Assembly (NCBI GenBank): GCA_029558435.1
Contig: JAKQEZ010000549.1
Location: 1-15,168 of the forward strand
DNA from: Bacteroidota bacterium
Lineage (GTDB): Bacteria > Bacteroidota > Bacteroidia > Flavobacteriales > Crocinitomicaceae
Direction: 5' to 3'
DNA length: 15,168 bases
In this document: positions 1 to 8,678 of the stretch, one piece after another
How positions within the stretch are numbered: position 1 is the stretch's first letter
How the letters are laid out: each line of letters opens with the position of its first letter
Translations under genes and position numbers: made by a program
The notes under the pieces: generated by a model
Told to the model about the DNA's origin: nothing
Seen by the model: the letters and a program-made list of their open reading frames with translations, nothing else
The model's database searches: none

Positions 1-6
1 AACTGC

Positions 7-100
7 TTACAACTGGCTGGTAAGCGCCATGCAGGTTGGCCATCGCTCAATGAAAAGCCGTCCAGCACGGCACGTCGCCTACCAGCCGGACCGTTACCAG
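7..100 (+). other. attC-like recombination site 1 (start of cassette A)
   Basis: Left end ACAAC (9-13), a 1-nt spacer, then a 12-nt arm (15-26) pairing with 76-87 with a single A.C mismatch, a 5-nt spacer (88-92) and a right end GTTACCAG (93-100). The apical loop (27-75) is about 50 nt. By analogy with integron attC sites, crossover would fall between G93 and T94, so cassette A begins at 94. The left end does not complement the right end, as expected if it belongs to the cassette lying before the window. The core deviates from the classical GTTRRRY consensus after GTT. Confidence 0.75.
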
Positions 101-104
101 TAAG

Positions 105-124
105 CCTAAAAGACGACAGTGCAA
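105..124 (+). repeat. conserved cassette 5' leader, copy in cassette A
   Basis: The segment CCTAAAAGAC...GACAGTGCAA lies 11 nt after the GTT of attC-1. It recurs at 10285-10307, with a 3-nt insertion, at the same distance after the GTT of attC-3. Cassettes A and C therefore share their first noncoding bases although their genes are unrelated. Cassette B lacks a clear copy. No function is evident; it could be a leftover of common ancestry or part of the folded site. Confidence 0.6.
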
Positions 125-295
125 CCATAAACAGACGACTAAAACATAAACGAAATAACACAGACAAACCATTTTGACAGGTGACCAACATACAGACCAT
201 ATTTCAACCGGACAGCGAGTAAGCCGACACTCATTGCTGACCCTTCTGTGTCTTAATTTTTTTTCCCACCGCACAAAAATTTTGAAATTCTATTG
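125..295. other. noncoding leader of cassette A
   Basis: No convincing gene is present; the short open frames overlap the repeats and have no recognisable protein features. The stretch contains the arm AAAAATTTTGAAATTCT (275-291), which is repeated in inverted orientation at 8547-8563 after the operon. I could not find a clean TAnnTTTG promoter box here, so the start of hsdM transcription is undefined. Confidence 0.5.
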
Positions 296-382
296 CCAAC
301 GCACAATGGCACATTTGGTTTTGCCCCTACGCACAAGCCAACCCGCAAGCAAAACCAAAAGAGCCGTTTCTTGCCAACGCAC
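296..382 (+). repeat. structured repeat H1 (upstream of hsdM)
   Basis: The unit is bounded by direct copies of CCAACGCAC (296-304 and 374-382). Outer stem: AATGGC (305-310) with GCCGTT (363-368), including one G.T pair. Inner stem: GGTTTTGC (317-324) with GCAAAACC (349-356). The connectors ACATTT, CGCACAAGCCAAC and AAAAGAG are shared with H2-H4. H1 and H3, which both precede an operon, have nearly the same stems. Confidence 0.75.
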
Positions 383-452
383 ATACGACCATAACAGAAT
401 TAAAAACTGTAAATTGGACGACTAATAATTAACGAACAGACTAAAAGAAAAT

Positions 453-2261
453 ATGAGTTTAAATACACAGAATCTTCAACCGATTATCAACTTCATCTGG
501 ACAGTGGCAGATGATGTATTGATAAATAAATACTTGGAAAATCAGTATCAGGACGTGATTCTTCCAATGACGGTGTTGAGAAGATTGGACTTGGCTTTAG
601 AGCCGACAAAGGATAAGGTGTTAAAAACATACAATGACTTTAAAGGCAAGCTGGACAACCTTTCTGGACTGTTGACGAGTGAACAACACGGTTCGGGTTT
701 GGCATTTTACAATACTTCTCAATATACAATGAAGAAGTTGCTGGCTGACCCAAAAAATATTGATACTAACTTTCTGGACTACCTGAACGGATTTTCTGAA
801 AACGTGCAGGACATCATTTCAAAGTTTAAGTTCCGCAACCAATTGGAACGCTTTGAAGAAACGGGCATCACCTTTTCATTGATTGAAAAATTCTGCAACC
901 CGAAAGTGGAGCTTAGCCCCGACAAGATTTCGCCAATGGCAATGGGCTATATGTTTGAAGACCTGATTCGCAGGTTCAACGAAAAAACCAATGCAGCCGC
1001 TGGACGACACTTTACACCAAGAGAAATTATTGAGTTGATGACCCATTTGGTGTATTTGCCTGTGAAAGACAAAATTCAAAAAGGAACTTTTTTGGTGTAT
1101 GACCCTTGTGCGGGTTCGGGTGCTATGTTGACACAATCCAAACTGTTTGCTACCGACCCTGACGGAGAAATTAAATCCACCGCCACTTTTCACTTGTACG
1201 GACAGGAAAACACAGGCGAAATGTACGCCACCTGCAAGTCGGATATGTTGCTGAAAGGCGAAGACCCCGACAAAATCAAGTTTGGCTCAACGCTTAGCGA
1301 ATATGGTTTTGAACCCGATTTGAAATTCAACTTTATGCTCACCAACCCGCCTTATGGTACGAGTTGGAAAGAAGACATCAACAAATTAAACGTTGGAACA
1401 GAAAAGAAAGTAAGCATTACAGACAAACGCTTCAATTTGAAGATTAAAAACTTCAAAGGCGAGTTGGAAGAAACCTGTTTGACTTCACGAAGCAATGACG
1501 GACAGTTGATGTTTATGCTGCATATGCTTTCGAAAATGAAAGAACCGAAAGACGGTGGTAGCCGTATTGCTTCCGTTCACAATGGTTCGGCTTTGTTTAC
1601 GGGTGATGCCGGCAGCAGCGAAAGCGGCATACGGCAATATATTTTGGAAAATGACTTGTTGGAATGTATCATTCAACTGCCGAACGATATTTTTTACAAC
1701 ACGGGCATTACTACCTACGTGTGGCTGTTAAGTAATGTAAAAGAAGAACGCAGAAAAGGCAAGGTGCAACTAATCAATGCTTCTTCGGAGGCATTTTACC
1801 AAAAGATGCGAAAAAACTTGGGTAGTAAGCGTGTAGAATTAGCAGCCGAACATATTCAAAAAATTCAGGAACTCTATTTTGCTTTTGAAGAAAACGAATG
1901 CAGCAAAATATTTGATAATGAAGATTTTGGCTATTACCAAATCACCGTACACCAACCCGAACGGGACGAAAAGGGCAACATCATTTTAGACAGCAAAGGC
2001 AAACCAAAAAGCGATAGCAACCTGAAAGACATTGAAAATGTGCCAATGAAAGAAAGCATTGCCGATTATTTCAAAAAAGAAGTGTTGCCTTTTGCTCCTG
2101 ATGCCTGGTACGATAAAACCAAAATGAAAGTGGGCTATGAAATCGCCTTCAACAAATATTTCTATCAATACCAGCCCTTGCGTTCATTAGATGCAATTGC
2201 AGCTGATATTTTGCTATTAGAACAAGAAACCGATGGTTTGCTTAAAGAAATTGTGGAATAA
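453..2261 (+). CDS. hsdM: Type I restriction-modification system methyltransferase subunit HsdM
   Basis: N6-adenine DNA methyltransferase subunit. With HsdS it methylates both strands of a bipartite recognition site using S-adenosylmethionine, and it forms the core of the HsdR2M2S1 complex in the cytoplasm. The 602-residue product has an N-terminal helical HsdM_N-like region (about 1-150), then the segment AAGRHFTPREIIELM (about residues 182-196) that precedes the catalytic domain. Motif I is DPCAGSG (217-223) and the catalytic motif IV is NPPY (298-301). At 602 residues it is longer than the classical EcoKI HsdM (about 530), with the extra length towards the C-terminus. The ATG at 453 follows an A-rich stretch with no Shine-Dalgarno, usual in Bacteroidota. 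Its stop TAA overlaps the hsdS start by one base, so the two are translationally coupled. It is the first gene of cassette A. Family assignment is secure; the recognition sequence cannot be read from the gene. Confidence 0.96.
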   Translation: MSLNTQNLQPIINFIWTVADDVLINKYLENQYQDVILPMTVLRRLDLALEPTKDKVLKTYNDFKGKLDNLSGLLTSEQHGSGLAFYNTSQYTMKKLLADPKNIDTNFLDYLNGFSENVQDIISKFKFRNQLERFEETGITFSLIEKFCNPKVELSPDKISPMAMGYMFEDLIRRFNEKTNAAAGRHFTPREIIELMTHLVYLPVKDKIQKGTFLVYDPCAGSGAMLTQSKLFATDPDGEIKSTATFHLYGQENTGEMYATCKSDMLLKGEDPDKIKFGSTLSEYGFEPDLKFNFMLTNPPYGTSWKEDINKLNVGTEKKVSITDKRFNLKIKNFKGELEETCLTSRSNDGQLMFMLHMLSKMKEPKDGGSRIASVHNGSALFTGDAGSSESGIRQYILENDLLECIIQLPNDIFYNTGITTYVWLLSNVKEERRKGKVQLINASSEAFYQKMRKNLGSKRVELAAEHIQKIQELYFAFEENECSKIFDNEDFGYYQITVHQPERDEKGNIILDSKGKPKSDSNLKDIENVPMKESIADYFKKEVLPFAPDAWYDKTKMKVGYEIAFNKYFYQYQPLRSLDAIAADILLLEQETDGLLKEIVE

Positions 2262-3664
2262 TGAATAAGGCTAAAACATACGATACATACAAACCAACTG
2301 ATATTGGTTGGCTACCCAATATTCCCAGTCATTGGGAAATAGTAGATACTAAACGTTGTTTTTCTTTTCCAAAAGAAATTGTTGGTTCAGATTTCACTAA
2401 CTTCAAAGTTTTATCGCTTTCTGTTAATGGTGTTATATTCCGTGATATGGCTAGTGGTGCTGGAAAACATCATTCAGATATGGGGACGTATCAAATAATT
2501 AGACCTGATTCTATTGTTCTTTGTCTTTTTGATATGGATGTAACTCCAAGAATTGTTGGTCATTCTGATAAAACAGGAATAATCACATCTGCCTACGTCA
2601 ATATTGCACCTAGAGAAAACATTAGTAGCAAGTATTATTACTACTACTTTCTTTTACAAGACTTCAATAAGTATCTTTTTTCACAAGGTACTGGAATAAG
2701 AACAACACTAACAAGGAGTCAATTTGGTGCATTGAAAATGGCTCTTCCCACCCCCGAAGAACAAACCGCCATTGCCCGATTTTTAGATTACAAGCTGGCG
2801 AAAATCAACCGCTTTATTCGCAAGAAAAAGCAACTCATCAAACTACTCAACGAGCAAAAAGCCGCCATCATCAATCAAGCCATTACCAAAGGCTTAGACC
2901 CTAATGCCAGAATGAAAGATAGTGGTATTGAGTGGCTGGGGGAAATTCCGCAGAATTGGGAGGTGAGGAAAATAAAACATTTAGGGAAAGCTATAATTGG
3001 GCTCACATATTCACCATCAGACGAAACTAATGCAGAAAATGGCACTTTAGTGCTAAGGTCTTCAAACGTACAAAATGAACATATTACATTTGATGATTGT
3101 GTTTATGTAACAACTGAAATTCCTGAAATCAAAAGGACAAAAATTGGTGATATTTTAATTTGCTCTAGAAATGGAAGTATTAAGCTTATTGGGAAGAACG
3201 CATTAATTGATGAGAAATCTGCGGGGTGTTCATTTGGTGCATTTATGACTATTCTAAGAAGTCCTAACTATCATTATTTACATTACTTTTTTAACTCAGC
3301 AAGTTTCAAAGCTCAATCAGGTTTATTCTTTACTTCAACTATAAATCAATTGACAACAGGAATACTCAATAATATTCTTGTTACAATCCCTAAAACACTA
3401 GAGGAACAACTAGCTGTTGTGAAATTCATCAAAGAAGAAACGAACGTGATAAACATAGCAATTTCAAAAATCGAAAAAGAAATTTCGTTGGTAGAAGAAT
3501 ACAAAACCACATTAATAGACGAAGCGGTAACAGGCAAAATAAATGTGCGGGGCTTTGAAGTACCTGAGGAAGAAAGTGAGGAAGAAAGCTATGAAGACTT
3601 AGAAGAAGAAATGAGTATTGCGGCTGAGGATGGAGCCGAATATCAAACAGAAGAAACAGAATGA
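2261..3664 (+). CDS. hsdS: Type I restriction-modification system specificity subunit HsdS
   Basis: DNA-recognition subunit of the cassette A complex; each target recognition domain (TRD) reads one half of a split site. The 467-residue product shows the usual two-fold repeat. TRD1 starts near IGWLPNIPSHWE, and the first conserved helical spacer is PTPEEQTAIARFLDYKL (from about 163). TRD2 starts at IEWLGEIPQNWE (from 223), and the second spacer holds LEEQLAVVKFIKEET (from about 380) and ends near TGKINVRGFEVP. The final 34 or so residues are strongly acidic (Glu/Asp-rich), an unusual tail. Base composition is mosaic: sampled 60-base blocks in TRD1 (2521-2580) and TRD2 (3121-3180) are about 32% and 28% GC, against 43-45% in the central spacer (2761-2820, 2881-2940), which fits replacement of recognition domains by recombination. 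It starts within the hsdM stop (TAATG) and ends with a 4-base ATGA overlap with hsdR. Confidence 0.95.
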   Translation: MNKAKTYDTYKPTDIGWLPNIPSHWEIVDTKRCFSFPKEIVGSDFTNFKVLSLSVNGVIFRDMASGAGKHHSDMGTYQIIRPDSIVLCLFDMDVTPRIVGHSDKTGIITSAYVNIAPRENISSKYYYYYFLLQDFNKYLFSQGTGIRTTLTRSQFGALKMALPTPEEQTAIARFLDYKLAKINRFIRKKKQLIKLLNEQKAAIINQAITKGLDPNARMKDSGIEWLGEIPQNWEVRKIKHLGKAIIGLTYSPSDETNAENGTLVLRSSNVQNEHITFDDCVYVTTEIPEIKRTKIGDILICSRNGSIKLIGKNALIDEKSAGCSFGAFMTILRSPNYHYLHYFFNSASFKAQSGLFFTSTINQLTTGILNNILVTIPKTLEEQLAVVKFIKEETNVINIAISKIEKEISLVEEYKTTLIDEAVTGKINVRGFEVPEEESEEESYEDLEEEMSIAAEDGAEYQTEETE

Positions 3665-6600
3665 GTACAGATACCACAGAAAAAGGATTAGAAGCCCACA
3701 TTGCCCATTATTTGAGCAATGAAAACGGCTATTTGCTTCGTGAAAACACGGCTTACGATAATGTGGCTTGTTTGGACAGGGAATTGTTTTTTCAGTTTTT
3801 AGAAGCCACTCAACCCAAAGCAGTTGCTAAACTCAAAGCCTTTCATAAAGAACTGTACGAGCAAAAAATCATCAAACGCCTGAACGACCAAATACAGGCA
3901 AAAGGCGTCATTGAAGTATTGCGAAAAGGAATTACAGACGGCTTTACCGACACCAAACTCAATCTGTTTTACGACCAGCCCGTTTCATCGTATAATGTGG
4001 CTGCCAAAGCCCTGTATGATGCCAACCTGTTTTCGGTGATGCGTCAGGTGTATTTTTCGCCCAACAACAAAAAGTCCTTGGATGTAGTGCTGTTCATCAA
4101 CGGTATTCCTGTGATTTCCTTTGAACTAAAAAATGAACTTACCAAGCAAAATGTGCAGCACGCCATTAAGCAATACAAAGAAGACCGTGACCCCAACGAA
4201 GAGATGTTTCGCTTAGGCAGATTGATGGTAAACTTTGCAGTGGACACAGAAGAAGTTTGGATGTGTACGCACCTGAAAGCCGAAAAATCCTATTTCCTGC
4301 CCTTTAACAAAGGCAACAACAACGGGGCTGGCAATCCACCGAATGAGGGAATCAGAACCGATTACCTGTGGAAAGAGGTTTTGACCAAAAGCAGCCTAAC
4401 CGATATTGTTCAGAATTTCTGCCAACTTATTACGGAGGAAAAAGAATACTTAGACGAGAAAGGAAAAATAAAAACCCGCAAGGAAAAGAAATTGATTTTC
4501 CCACGCTATCATCAATTGGTAGCCGTTCGTATGCTTTTGGCAGATGCACAAACTAAAGGTTCGGGACAAAAATATTTGATTCAACATTCGGCAGGTTCGG
4601 GCAAATCCAATTCTATTTCTTGGTTAGCTCATCAGTTGGTAGGCTTGCACGACAAATCAGGTCAAAATAACATTTTTGATACGGTAATTGTCGTTACCGA
4701 CCGCAGGGTGTTAGATGCACAAATACGCAACAACATCAAGCAGTTTCAGCAAGTGGCAGGTGTGGTAGAAGCAATCACCGAAGGTAGCAAACAGTTGAAA
4801 CAAGCATTGGAAGAAGGCAAAAAAATCATCATCACCACCATTCAGAAATTTCCGCACATTGTAGAAGAAATCGGAGAACTGCCCGGAAACAATTTTGCCA
4901 TTATCATAGACGAAGCACACAGCAGCCTAAGCGGACAAATGGCAAGAAAACTGAATGAAACACTCTCCAAACTCAATCTTGACCAAGCCACGCAAGCCGA
5001 AGTGGAAGAAGAAATGGAAGACATTGCGAGTATGGTTGATGTGGAAGATGCAGAAGAAACGGTAACAGGTGAAGATTTAATTCGGGTATTAGTAAAGTCA
5101 AGAAAGCTGTTGCCCAATGCCAGTTATTTTGCATTTACAGCCACACCCAAAAACAAAACGCTGGAATTGTTTGGCGTTCCCTACCCCGAAGGCGACAAAA
5201 CCAAGTTCAGAGCATTTCACCTGTACTCAATGAAACAAGCCATTGAAGAAGGTTTTATTATGGATGTCTTGCTGAACTACACCACCTATCAGAGCTATTA
5301 CGCCCTGCTGAAAAAGATTGAGGACGACCCCGAATATGATAAACTGAAAGCACAAAAGAAATTAAAGCACTATGTAGAAAGCCACGAGCACGCCATCAAG
5401 AAAAAAACAGCCTTGATAGCCGACCATTTTATTGATGAAGTTATCAAAAAGCGGAAATTGGGTGGATTGGCTAAGGCGATGCTTGTAACTAGTTCAAGAG
5501 CCAATGCCGTGAAATACAAAAAGGCTTTTGATGATTATTTGGTAAAAATCAATAGTCCATACAAAGCCATAGTTGCTTTTTCAGGCGAAATAGACGGACA
5601 AACAGAAGCCAATCTAAACGGCTTTTCAAGTGCCAATATCCCAAGTGAGTTTGAGAAGAACGAAAACCGATTTTTGATTGTAGCCAACAAATACCAAACA
5701 GGTTTTGACCAACCTCTACTGCATACTATGTACGTAGATAAAAAGCTTGGCGGTGTAAATGCTGTTCAAACGCTTTCACGACTGAACAGAAGCCATCCAC
5801 TAAAGAAAGACACGTTTGTATTGGACTTTGCCAATGCAGCAGAAGATATTGAAAAGGCATTCAAGCCATATTTTGAAAGTACTATTTTAGGCGAAGCAAA
5901 CGACCCGAATAAACTGTTTGACTTGCAAGATGCATTGGACAATTTTCAGGTTTATACCAAAGAGCAGGTTTTTGAATTTTCGGAGAAGATTTTGGCAAAC
6001 GTACCCGTTGACCAACTGCACGCCATTTTGGACAGCAGTTCAGAAATATTCCGAAATGATTTGACAGAAGAACAACAAGCAGATTTCAGGGCTAAAGTGA
6101 AAACCTACGTTCGCCTTTATATTTTCTTATCTCAAATTGTTCCTTTTGAAAATCCATATCTGGAAAGGCTTTACATCTTCTTGAATCACCTTCAAAATAA
6201 ATTAGGTGGCGACACTCCTATTGACTTAGCTAAAGGCATTTTGGACAACATTGATATGGACAGCTACCGATTGCAATTGGAAGCCACTACGAATATTTTT
6301 ATGGAGCAAGGCGATGAATTAAAGCCCATACCAACCGATATGAGAGGCGGTTCATCTGAGCCTGAAATGGAAAGACTGTCAAACATTCTGCAAACGTTTA
6401 ACGACCGCTACGGTACACACTTTGAAGATGCAGACAAGGTTCGGCAAATGGCTGAAAACATAGCCAATGATGTTGCCAAGAATCAGGAGTTAATCACTTC
6501 ACTGAAATATTCAGACGAACAAAACGCAAGAATCACCAGCGACAAAATCGTGGGTGAAGAATTGCTAAAACACATCACCACCAACTTTGACCTTTATAAA

Positions 6601-6699
6601 CTCTATTCCGACAACAAAGAATTCAAAGAAGACTTTTCAGCAATGATGTTCGGAGTTGTGAAAGAGTTGATAAATAGAGGGATTAATGCACAGAAGTAA
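3661..6699 (+). CDS. hsdR: Type I restriction-modification system endonuclease/translocase subunit HsdR
   Basis: ATP-dependent DNA translocase and nuclease that cleaves unmodified DNA away from the recognition site. In the 1012-residue product, the N-terminal PD-(D/E)xK nuclease shows D141 and E155-L-K157 within VISFELKN. The superfamily 2 motor follows: Walker A SAGSGKS (310-316), DEAH box (417-420), motif III TAT (493-495) and motif VI QTLSRLNR (703-710) with its arginines. A helical C-terminal region, likely the dock to HsdM, covers about 760-1012. Length and motif order are normal for the family and no key residue is missing, so it should be active. The ATG overlaps the hsdS stop by 4 bases. 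The downstream ATPase gene starts 3 bases after its stop, so the four genes probably form one transcript. Confidence 0.96.
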   Translation: MSTDTTEKGLEAHIAHYLSNENGYLLRENTAYDNVACLDRELFFQFLEATQPKAVAKLKAFHKELYEQKIIKRLNDQIQAKGVIEVLRKGITDGFTDTKLNLFYDQPVSSYNVAAKALYDANLFSVMRQVYFSPNNKKSLDVVLFINGIPVISFELKNELTKQNVQHAIKQYKEDRDPNEEMFRLGRLMVNFAVDTEEVWMCTHLKAEKSYFLPFNKGNNNGAGNPPNEGIRTDYLWKEVLTKSSLTDIVQNFCQLITEEKEYLDEKGKIKTRKEKKLIFPRYHQLVAVRMLLADAQTKGSGQKYLIQHSAGSGKSNSISWLAHQLVGLHDKSGQNNIFDTVIVVTDRRVLDAQIRNNIKQFQQVAGVVEAITEGSKQLKQALEEGKKIIITTIQKFPHIVEEIGELPGNNFAIIIDEAHSSLSGQMARKLNETLSKLNLDQATQAEVEEEMEDIASMVDVEDAEETVTGEDLIRVLVKSRKLLPNASYFAFTATPKNKTLELFGVPYPEGDKTKFRAFHLYSMKQAIEEGFIMDVLLNYTTYQSYYALLKKIEDDPEYDKLKAQKKLKHYVESHEHAIKKKTALIADHFIDEVIKKRKLGGLAKAMLVTSSRANAVKYKKAFDDYLVKINSPYKAIVAFSGEIDGQTEANLNGFSSANIPSEFEKNENRFLIVANKYQTGFDQPLLHTMYVDKKLGGVNAVQTLSRLNRSHPLKKDTFVLDFANAAEDIEKAFKPYFESTILGEANDPNKLFDLQDALDNFQVYTKEQVFEFSEKILANVPVDQLHAILDSSSEIFRNDLTEEQQADFRAKVKTYVRLYIFLSQIVPFENPYLERLYIFLNHLQNKLGGDTPIDLAKGILDNIDMDSYRLQLEATTNIFMEQGDELKPIPTDMRGGSSEPEMERLSNILQTFNDRYGTHFEDADKVRQMAENIANDVAKNQELITSLKYSDEQNARITSDKIVGEELLKHITTNFDLYKLYSDNKEFKEDFSAMMFGVVKELINRGINAQK

Positions 6700-6702
6700 A
6701 GA

Positions 6703-8451
6703 ATGAAAATAAAAAGTATTGAGATAACGAACATAAAAGGAATAGGAAACAAGGTTTTCAACTTAGACCTTATTCCCAATAAGCCGATTATTTTGGTTGC
6801 ACCAAATGGTTTTGGTAAAAGCTCTTTTAGTATAGCCTTTGATTCATTAAAGAAGTCAAAAATTGAGTTAGACCAAAAGCACTATCACAATGATCTTGAC
6901 ACAAACAGACCATTTCTTTCTTTAACTATAGAAGATTCAGCTGGGCAAAGAACAATTACTGCAAACGACACCTCAAATTCGATAAACAATGATTTTGATA
7001 TTTTTGTAATAAATAGTCAATTGATGGCTAAAGCCACAAAAATGAATATCAGTGGCAATGTCATTGTTAAATCATCACTTGAGATTGCTCCCACGGTTTT
7101 AATTCCTACAATTCCTGCTAAGGTTTTATTTACCTATAGTCCAAGTACAGCAAAGACTTCATTCGGTGTTAATGGTAAAATTCTTCCCAATATTTCTAAT
7201 GTATTCAATTGTGCTCCACTAATGTGGGATATTACACAGGAAATAAATTTTTTAAAATTCAGTCAGAAAAAAGTATCTGCGGCAATTTCCTCTTTAATAA
7301 ACGAAATCAATGCTCAAGGTGGAACAGGTGATGCCATAAAAGTTTGGATTGATACAGATAAAAAAGCTGAATTAGATTCCATTGAAGAATTGAGAAAGCT
7401 ATCAGAAATATTAAGAAAGTTTGATGAAATAAAAACTGATGTTGATAGCTACTTAGCAGCATTTCAAGTAATTGAAGTGGCTCAATCTATGGGAGTAAAC
7501 TTTAAAAAAGCCGTTAATTACTTATGTTATCAAGACGACAAAGAGTATTATGAAAATACAATCTCTAATTTCAACACTACAAGACATAGTATCAGGCCAA
7601 AAGAAGACAAGAAAAGCAATTCACTAATAGTTGAATGGCCTAAGGCTCACGAAATATCAAACGGACAAAGAGATGTGCTTTCTTTCATTACATTGTTGAT
7701 GAAGGCAAAAAGAAATTTCAGACAACAAAATTGCATCCTAGTTATAGATGAAATATTTGATTACTTAGACGATGCAAATTTGATTTCATTTCAATATTTC
7801 ATCACCAATATGATTGAAGAAATGAAGTCGCAAGGGAAAAATTTCTTCCCAATACTTATGACACATCTTGACCCTTTATATTTCAATCATTTTTGCTTCA
7901 ATAGGCACAAGATAAAAGTAGTTTACCTGAAAGATGTTCCTTATCAATCAAACCCCAATATTGTAAAACTTATCAAGAAACGAGAAGAACCCACAATTCA
8001 AGCACAAGTTGACAAACATCATTTTCATTATGAACCAACAGCAATAAATATTGCAACTGAATTTGGTGTACTGGGTTTACCCACCACTTGGGGCGAATCT
8101 TTGAAGTTTCATCAAATGATTGCTTCAGAAGTTCAGAAATATCTCGCTGACCAACACGACTATGACCCTCTTGCTATTTGCTTCGGAGTTAGAGTAAGAA
8201 TTGAAGAACTGATTTACAATCAAATTGCTGACCCATCGAAGAAGGCAGAATTTCTTAGCAAACACAGGACAAAGAAAAAGCTAGATTATTGTGAAAAAAT
8301 TGGACATACGATTCCTGAAACATATTACCTGTTAGGCATAATTTACAATGACAGGCTTCATTGGCGAGAAGGTATAGACAACATAAGACCTGTCGCCATT
8401 AAACTAGAAAACCTAACTATTAAACATTTGATACGTGAGATATTCAACTAA
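6703..8451 (+). CDS. ABC/SMC-type ATPase linked to the restriction operon, possible effector
   Basis: The exact family is not recognised. The 582-residue product has a RecF/SMC-like ATPase head. Walker A is APNGFGKSS (33-41), the ABC-type signature is ISNGQR (318-323), Walker B is VIDE plus IFDYLD (347-356), and an H-loop-like THLD lies at 387-390. The region between Walker A and the signature contains a helical, Lys/Glu-rich segment (about 185-265), too short for a long coiled-coil arm. The C-terminal 150 or so residues form a separate domain with R497-x3-E501 and H535. This resembles in order and spacing the Arg-Glu-His triad of the anticodon nuclease PrrC, also an ABC ATPase tied to a type I system, but overall similarity to PrrC is not evident to me. 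The gene lies 3 bases after hsdR and its sampled GC (about 32% at 6841-6900) is lower than in hsdR, suggesting a separate origin. Alternatives are a DNA-end-sensing ATPase or an OLD-like protein, though no TOPRIM motifs are seen. Confidence 0.7.
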   Translation: MKIKSIEITNIKGIGNKVFNLDLIPNKPIILVAPNGFGKSSFSIAFDSLKKSKIELDQKHYHNDLDTNRPFLSLTIEDSAGQRTITANDTSNSINNDFDIFVINSQLMAKATKMNISGNVIVKSSLEIAPTVLIPTIPAKVLFTYSPSTAKTSFGVNGKILPNISNVFNCAPLMWDITQEINFLKFSQKKVSAAISSLINEINAQGGTGDAIKVWIDTDKKAELDSIEELRKLSEILRKFDEIKTDVDSYLAAFQVIEVAQSMGVNFKKAVNYLCYQDDKEYYENTISNFNTTRHSIRPKEDKKSNSLIVEWPKAHEISNGQRDVLSFITLLMKAKRNFRQQNCILVIDEIFDYLDDANLISFQYFITNMIEEMKSQGKNFFPILMTHLDPLYFNHFCFNRHKIKVVYLKDVPYQSNPNIVKLIKKREEPTIQAQVDKHHFHYEPTAINIATEFGVLGLPTTWGESLKFHQMIASEVQKYLADQHDYDPLAICFGVRVRIEELIYNQIADPSKKAEFLSKHRTKKKLDYCEKIGHTIPETYYLLGIIYNDRLHWREGIDNIRPVAIKLENLTIKHLIREIFN

Positions 8452-8454
8452 TTG

Positions 8455-8543
8455 CCAACGCACAGGTGTAAGCACATTTGCAAGCCACACAAGCCAACGC
8501 ACTAAGCAAAGCTTGCAAAAGAGCTTCCACCCTTCCAACGCAG
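8455..8543 (+). repeat. structured repeat H2 (directly after the cassette A operon)
   Basis: Begins 4 bases after the ATPase stop codon. Repeat cores: CCAACGCAC at 8455 and 8494, and CCAACGCAG at 8535. Outer stem: GGTGTAAGC (8465-8473) with GCTTCCACC (8523-8531), 8 of 9 paired. Inner stem: TTTGCAAGC (8477-8485) with GCTTGCAAA (8511-8519), perfect. The connectors match H1 and H3, but both stems have changed on both sides, which indicates selection for pairing. It has no T-tract, so it is not an obvious intrinsic terminator. Confidence 0.75.
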
Positions 8544-8546
8544 ACA

Positions 8547-8563
8547 AGAATTTCAAAATTTTT
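8547..8563. repeat. 17-bp inverted repeat partner of 275-291
   Basis: AGAATTTCAAAATTTTT is the perfect reverse complement of 275-291. The two copies lie outside H1 and H2, so they bracket the whole cassette A operon. In a circular form of the cassette they would lie either side of the rejoined attC, with CCCAMCGC next to each arm. Confidence 0.65.
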
Positions 8564-8678
8564 CCCAACGCTTTTAAAAAATAAAACACCCAAACGCACA
8601 GCCCAACACGACAAAGAAAGATGATACGGAAACTCAACACAGACAATGGTTTACAGACACGGTGGACAAGAACGCCAG
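8564..8678. other. noncoding tail of cassette A before its attC
   Basis: A-rich sequence with degenerate CCAACGC-like cores and no gene that I can support. An open frame from 8621 runs into and through the attC stem and looks fortuitous. Confidence 0.5.

Noticed and set aside
296..382. Repeated CCAACGCAC units as a CRISPR array
   Set aside because: The repeats are only 9 nt, unevenly spaced and embedded in paired stems; there are no uniform spacers and no cas genes.
174..425. 83-residue open frame before hsdM
   Set aside because: It overlaps the H1 stems and the inverted repeat, and has no homology that I recognise.
6703..8451. Firm naming of the ATPase as PrrC, RloC or an OLD nuclease
   Set aside because: There is no TOPRIM domain and no long coiled coil, and only a three-residue pattern recalls PrrC; the evidence is too thin for a name.
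8452..8543. H2 as a rho-independent terminator
   Set aside because: The stem is not followed by a T-tract, and the same structure occurs upstream of operons (H1, H3), so a simple terminator role does not fit.
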